A DNA stretch of 64,000 nucleotides from Amycolatopsis sp. (GTDB lineage: Bacteria > Actinomycetota > Actinomycetes > Mycobacteriales > Pseudonocardiaceae), in contig NZ_JAODNM010000118.1 of assembly GCF_025464955.1 (NCBI RefSeq), positions 19,221 through 83,220 of the forward strand, read 5' to 3'. The translations under genes were made by a program, and so were the position numbers. Below the pieces are notes generated by a model. That model was not told the DNA's origin and ran no database searches. It worked only from the letters and a program-made list of their open reading frames with translations. Of this stretch, positions 61,370 to 64,000 are shown piece after piece. Every line of letters begins with the position of its first letter. Within the stretch, counting starts at the first letter, position 1.

Positions 61370-61375
61370 TATAAA
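61370..61375 (+). promoter_or_regulatory. -10 element of the old-yellow-enzyme gene
   Basis: TATAAA lies 5 nt before the GTG start, placing the expected transcript start at or next to the first codon. The mRNA is therefore probably leaderless. No ribosome site is visible. Confidence 0.5.
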
Positions 61376-61380
61376 TACGT

Positions 61381-62442
61381 GTGAGCCACCTTTTCGAACC
61401 GCTGAAGCTGCGCGACCTCACCCTGTCGAACCGGGTCTGGGTCTCGCCGATGTGTCAGTACTCCGCCACCGACGGACTGCCCGACGACTGGCATCTGGTC
61501 CATCTCGGCCAGTTCGCCGCGGGCGGTGCCGGGCTGGTGCTGACCGAGTCCAGCGCCGTGACCCCGGACGGGCGCATCAGCCGGCAGGACGTCGGGATCT
61601 GGAACAGCGACCAGGTCGCCGCGTGGCGCCGCATCACCGACTTCATCCACGCTCGCGGCGCGGCGGCGGGTATGCAGCTCAACCACGCCGGGCGTAAGGC
61701 GTCGACGATCCGGCCATGGGACGGCAACGGCAGTGTCCCCGCGAGCGAGGGCGGCTGGCAGTCCGTCGGCGCCGACGCGCAGGCGTTCGGGGTCTACGAC
61801 TCGGCGCGTCCGCTCACCGAGTCCGAGGTCGCCGCGATCCCCGCGCTGTTCGCCGCCGGTGCCCGCCGCGCGCTGGACGCCGGGTTCGACCTCGTCGAGC
61901 TGCACTTCGCCCACGGCTACCTGGTCCACCAGTTCTACTCGCCGCTGTCCAACTCCCGGACCGACGGCTACGGCGGCGACTTCGACGGGCGTGTGCGGCT
62001 GGCGCTGGAGATCGCCGAGGCCGTCCGCGCGGAGGTCGGCGAGAACGTTCCCGTCTTCGCGCGCATCTCGGCCAGCGACTGGACCGAGGGCGGCTGGACG
62101 ATCGACGACTCGGTCCGCCTGGCGCGGCTGCTGGGTGAGCGCAGTGTCGACCTGATCGACACGTCGTCCGGCGGCAACACCCCGAAGGCGGAGATCCCAC
62201 TCGGACCGGGTTACCAGGTGCCGTTCGCCCGGCGGATCCGTGCCGACGTCGGCATCCCGACCGGCGCCGTCGGCATGATCACCGACGCCGAGCAGGCCGA
62301 GGAGATCGTCGCTTCAGGCGCGGCTGACGCCGTCTTCCTGGCGCGGGCACTCCTCCGCGACCCGCACTGGCCGCTGCGCGCCGCCAACACCCTCGGCGCC
62401 GACGTCGCCTGGCCCGACCAGTACGCCCGCGCGAAGTCCTAG
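61381..62442 (+). CDS. NADH:flavin oxidoreductase (old yellow enzyme, YqjM-like)
   Basis: This 353-residue TIM-barrel FMN enzyme starts MSHLFEPLKLRDLTLSNRVW. It has VSPMCQYSATDG with the Cys that tunes FMN in the YqjM class, MQLNHAGRKAS, ELHFAHGYLVHQFYSPLSN and a C-terminal GAADAVFLARALLRDP phosphate site. It reduces activated C=C bonds with NAD(P)H. The His pair in WHLVHLGQFAAGG is unusual and should be compared with characterised members. Overlaps convergent gadB by 4 nt. Confidence 0.93.
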   Translation: MSHLFEPLKLRDLTLSNRVWVSPMCQYSATDGLPDDWHLVHLGQFAAGGAGLVLTESSAVTPDGRISRQDVGIWNSDQVAAWRRITDFIHARGAAAGMQLNHAGRKASTIRPWDGNGSVPASEGGWQSVGADAQAFGVYDSARPLTESEVAAIPALFAAGARRALDAGFDLVELHFAHGYLVHQFYSPLSNSRTDGYGGDFDGRVRLALEIAEAVRAEVGENVPVFARISASDWTEGGWTIDDSVRLARLLGERSVDLIDTSSGGNTPKAEIPLGPGYQVPFARRIRADVGIPTGAVGMITDAEQAEEIVASGAADAVFLARALLRDPHWPLRAANTLGADVAWPDQYARAKS

Positions 62443-63830
62443 TGGTGAAACGCTGTGCTCAGGGCGGGGTCATGCGAGGGCGCGGGCTGGGCTGCTAGTT
62501 CCGGCAGGATGCGGCTCAGGTCGCCGAGCAGCAGGTCCGCGAGGTCGTGGGTGAAGCCGTTGCGGACCACGATCCGCAGCACGGCGAGGTCGGTCCGGTT
62601 CTCCGGGAACGTGTACGCTGGCACCAGCCAGCCGCGCTCCCGCAGCCGCCTGGAGATGTCGAAGACGTCGTACGCGGTCACCTCGGGTTTGGTGGTGAAC
62701 GCGAACACCGGCAGCTCGTCGCCGCGGGTCAGCAGCCGGAACGGGCCGAGCTCGCCGATCCGGTCCGCGAGCTCTGTCGCGACGTCGCGAGACGCCTGCT
62801 GGACGGCGCGGAAGCCTTCGCGCCCGAGCCGGACGAACGTGTAGTACTGCGCGGCGACCTCGGCGCCCGGCCGCGAGAAGTTCAGCGCGAAGGTCGGCAT
62901 GTCGCCGCCGAGGTAGTTCACGTTGAACACCAGCTCGGCGGGCAGCGCGGCCTTGTTGCGCCACACCACCCAGCCGACACCCGGGTACACCAGGCCGTAT
63001 TTGTGCCCGGACGTGTTGATGGACGCGACGCGCGGCAGCCGGAAGTCCCACTCCAGGTCCGAGTCGAGGAACGGCGCGATCATCGCGCCCGACGCGCCGT
63101 CGACGTGCACCGGGATGTCCCAGCCGCGCTCGGTCTGAAGCTGGTCGAGTGCGGCGGCGATCTCCGCGACGGGCTCGTAGCTACCGTCGAAAGTGGACCC
63201 GAGGATCGCGACGACCCCGATGGTGTTCTCGTCGCAGCGCGAGATCGCGCCCTCGGCGGTCAAGTGGAACTGGTCGCCGTCCATCGGCACCAGCCGCGGC
63301 TCGACCTCCCAGTACTCGCAGAACTTCTCCCAGCAGACCTGGACGTTCGCGCCCATTACCAGGTTCGGCTTGCCGCTGCGGCCGAGCTTCGACCAGCGGC
63401 GCTTGAACGCCATCCCGGCGAGCATGCAGGCTTCGGACGAACCAGTGGTCGAGCAGCCGATGATGTCCGTCGGCTCCGGGGCGTTCCATAGGTCGGCGAG
63501 GATATTGACGCAGCGGCGCTCGAGCTCGGCCGTCTGCGGATACTCGTCCTTGTCGATCATGTTCTTGTCGACGCAGTCGGCCATCAACTCACGGGCCTGC
63601 GGCTCCATGTACGTCGTCACGAACGTGGCGAGGTTGAGCTTCGCGTTGCCGTCGAGCATCAGCTCGTCGCGGACCAGCTGGAGCGCGGTGTCCGGGGGCA
63701 GCGGGTTGTCCATGAGACTGTCATGGGGCAGCGTCAGCTCCGCCGCCAGTGCCGGGTTTGCCCCGGTATACAACGGATTCGTCCCACCGCGACGCGTTTC
63801 GGAACTCGGCTTTCCCTTGTGCAGCACCAT
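62439..63830 (-). CDS. gadB: Glutamate decarboxylase
   Basis: This 463-residue PLP enzyme has CSTTGSSEACMLAG, PVHVDGASGAMIAPF (Asp to pyridine N), and SINTSGHKYGLVYPG with the PLP Lys. The N-terminus MVLHKGKPSS...NPLYTGANP fits the GadB group. It makes GABA from glutamate with CO2 release, consuming a proton; it is used in acid resistance in other bacteria. No GABA antiporter is adjacent. Its upstream region carries a family A half element. Confidence 0.95.
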   Translation of the reverse strand: MVLHKGKPSSETRRGGTNPLYTGANPALAAELTLPHDSLMDNPLPPDTALQLVRDELMLDGNAKLNLATFVTTYMEPQARELMADCVDKNMIDKDEYPQTAELERRCVNILADLWNAPEPTDIIGCSTTGSSEACMLAGMAFKRRWSKLGRSGKPNLVMGANVQVCWEKFCEYWEVEPRLVPMDGDQFHLTAEGAISRCDENTIGVVAILGSTFDGSYEPVAEIAAALDQLQTERGWDIPVHVDGASGAMIAPFLDSDLEWDFRLPRVASINTSGHKYGLVYPGVGWVVWRNKAALPAELVFNVNYLGGDMPTFALNFSRPGAEVAAQYYTFVRLGREGFRAVQQASRDVATELADRIGELGPFRLLTRGDELPVFAFTTKPEVTAYDVFDISRRLRERGWLVPAYTFPENRTDLAVLRIVVRNGFTHDLADLLLGDLSRILPELAAQPAPSHDPALSTAFHH

Positions 63831-63845
63831 GCCCGCGACCCTACT

Positions 63846-63869
63846 GACTCGTGAGCGTTGCGGCCGGTT
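63846..63869. repeat. Family A palindrome, half copy
   Basis: GACTCGTGAGCGTTGCGGCC, then GGTT, matches the left arm of family A with two changes. No matching right arm follows. After TCTAACCGGCTG the sequence changes to the repeated ACATCGTGAAC stretch. The second half seems to have been lost or displaced. Confidence 0.6.
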
Positions 63870-63889
63870 CTAACCGGCTGTCCCAGCCC

Positions 63890-64000
63890 AGGACATCGTG
63901 AACAGTTTATGTCTCAGAACATCGTGAACACTTGCCCGGCCAGCCTGCATGGTCACCGGTCCGAACCCGGTGACCATGCACCATGGCCAGAACAGGGTTT
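63890..64000. mobile_element. Possible end of an insertion sequence
   Basis: GGACATCGTGAACAGTTTAT and AGAACATCGTGAACACTT are near-direct repeats 26 nt apart, a pattern I associate with ends of IS481-type elements. A perfect 14-bp inverted repeat, TGCATGGTCACCGG (63946-63959) with CCGGTGACCATGCA (63967-63980), follows, and ATG codons lie just beyond it. No transposase is visible within the window, so this is tentative. Confidence 0.35.

Overview
The window is high-GC actinobacterial chromosome. Nearly every codon ends in G or C, GTG and TTG starts are common, and the gene set includes a WhiB regulator, mycoredoxin, a Tad/Flp pilus cluster with an Ssd-like ATPase, and a PASTA-tailed bifunctional PBP. 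Gene content and order resemble the Rv3649-Rv3683 stretch of Mycobacterium tuberculosis (helicase, tad genes, ssd, HAD phosphatase, acs, holin-like protein, ephE, marP, nudix, tlpA, nth, small membrane protein, crp, MBL, ridA, DUF4177, two ArsA ATPases, whiB4, ponA2, phosphoesterase). Gene families and palindrome content suggest a Pseudonocardiaceae member such as Amycolatopsis. That placement is inferred from memory, not from a search.

Region by region: 0-2.8 kb holds four tandem paralogous lipoproteins, all on the minus strand. 2.9-8.5 kb holds the membrane pyrophosphatase hppA, a DEAD/DEAH helicase and a small Prim-Pol-like protein. 8.9-13.7 kb is a compact, translationally coupled tad operon headed by an Ssd-like ATPase, with DnaA-box-like sites upstream. 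14.1-22.6 kb carries a HAD phosphatase and then a peptidoglycan-recycling cluster: exported nagZ, namZ and an AmiE-like hydrolase, followed by murR-murQ. 22.6-27.4 kb has a degenerate Fic-like protein, a phosphoribosyltransferase, a GNAT, acsA and a DUF6319 protein. 27.4-30.2 kb is a catabolic cassette (GntR, MHS-type transporter, DUF2848 protein) sharing a candidate operator. 30.2-34.3 kb is mostly transport: VIT1/CCC1, a POT transporter, and nhaA behind a strongly structured leader.

34.3-42.8 kb is the marP-nudix-tlpA-nth-crp block, interrupted by an MFS gene and several gene remnants. 42.8-47.1 kb is a seven-gene minus-strand operon: DUF4177, RidA, two unknown proteins related to each other, Nudix, MBL hydrolase and mycoredoxin. 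47.2-57.4 kb holds two tandem secreted lipases, two ArsA/GET3-type ATPases, whiB, ponA2, a membrane-anchored unknown, a signal-less solute-binding protein, a frameshifted remnant and a metallophosphoesterase. A tRNA-Pro(CGG) with a clear terminator follows. 57.7-63.8 kb has a methyltransferase, an S9 peptidase, a tautomerase, a TIGR03085-type protein, an old-yellow-enzyme and gadB. The right edge may enter an insertion sequence.

The most unusual non-coding content is a set of dispersed palindromic elements between convergent genes. I define three families here (A, B, C). Some arms contain the stop codons of the flanking genes, and one (B2) appears to have truncated a decayed regulator/DUF397 pair. 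Other points to check are the nhaA leader, the DnaA-box clusters, the four-lipoprotein array and the paralogous unknown pair in the RidA operon.
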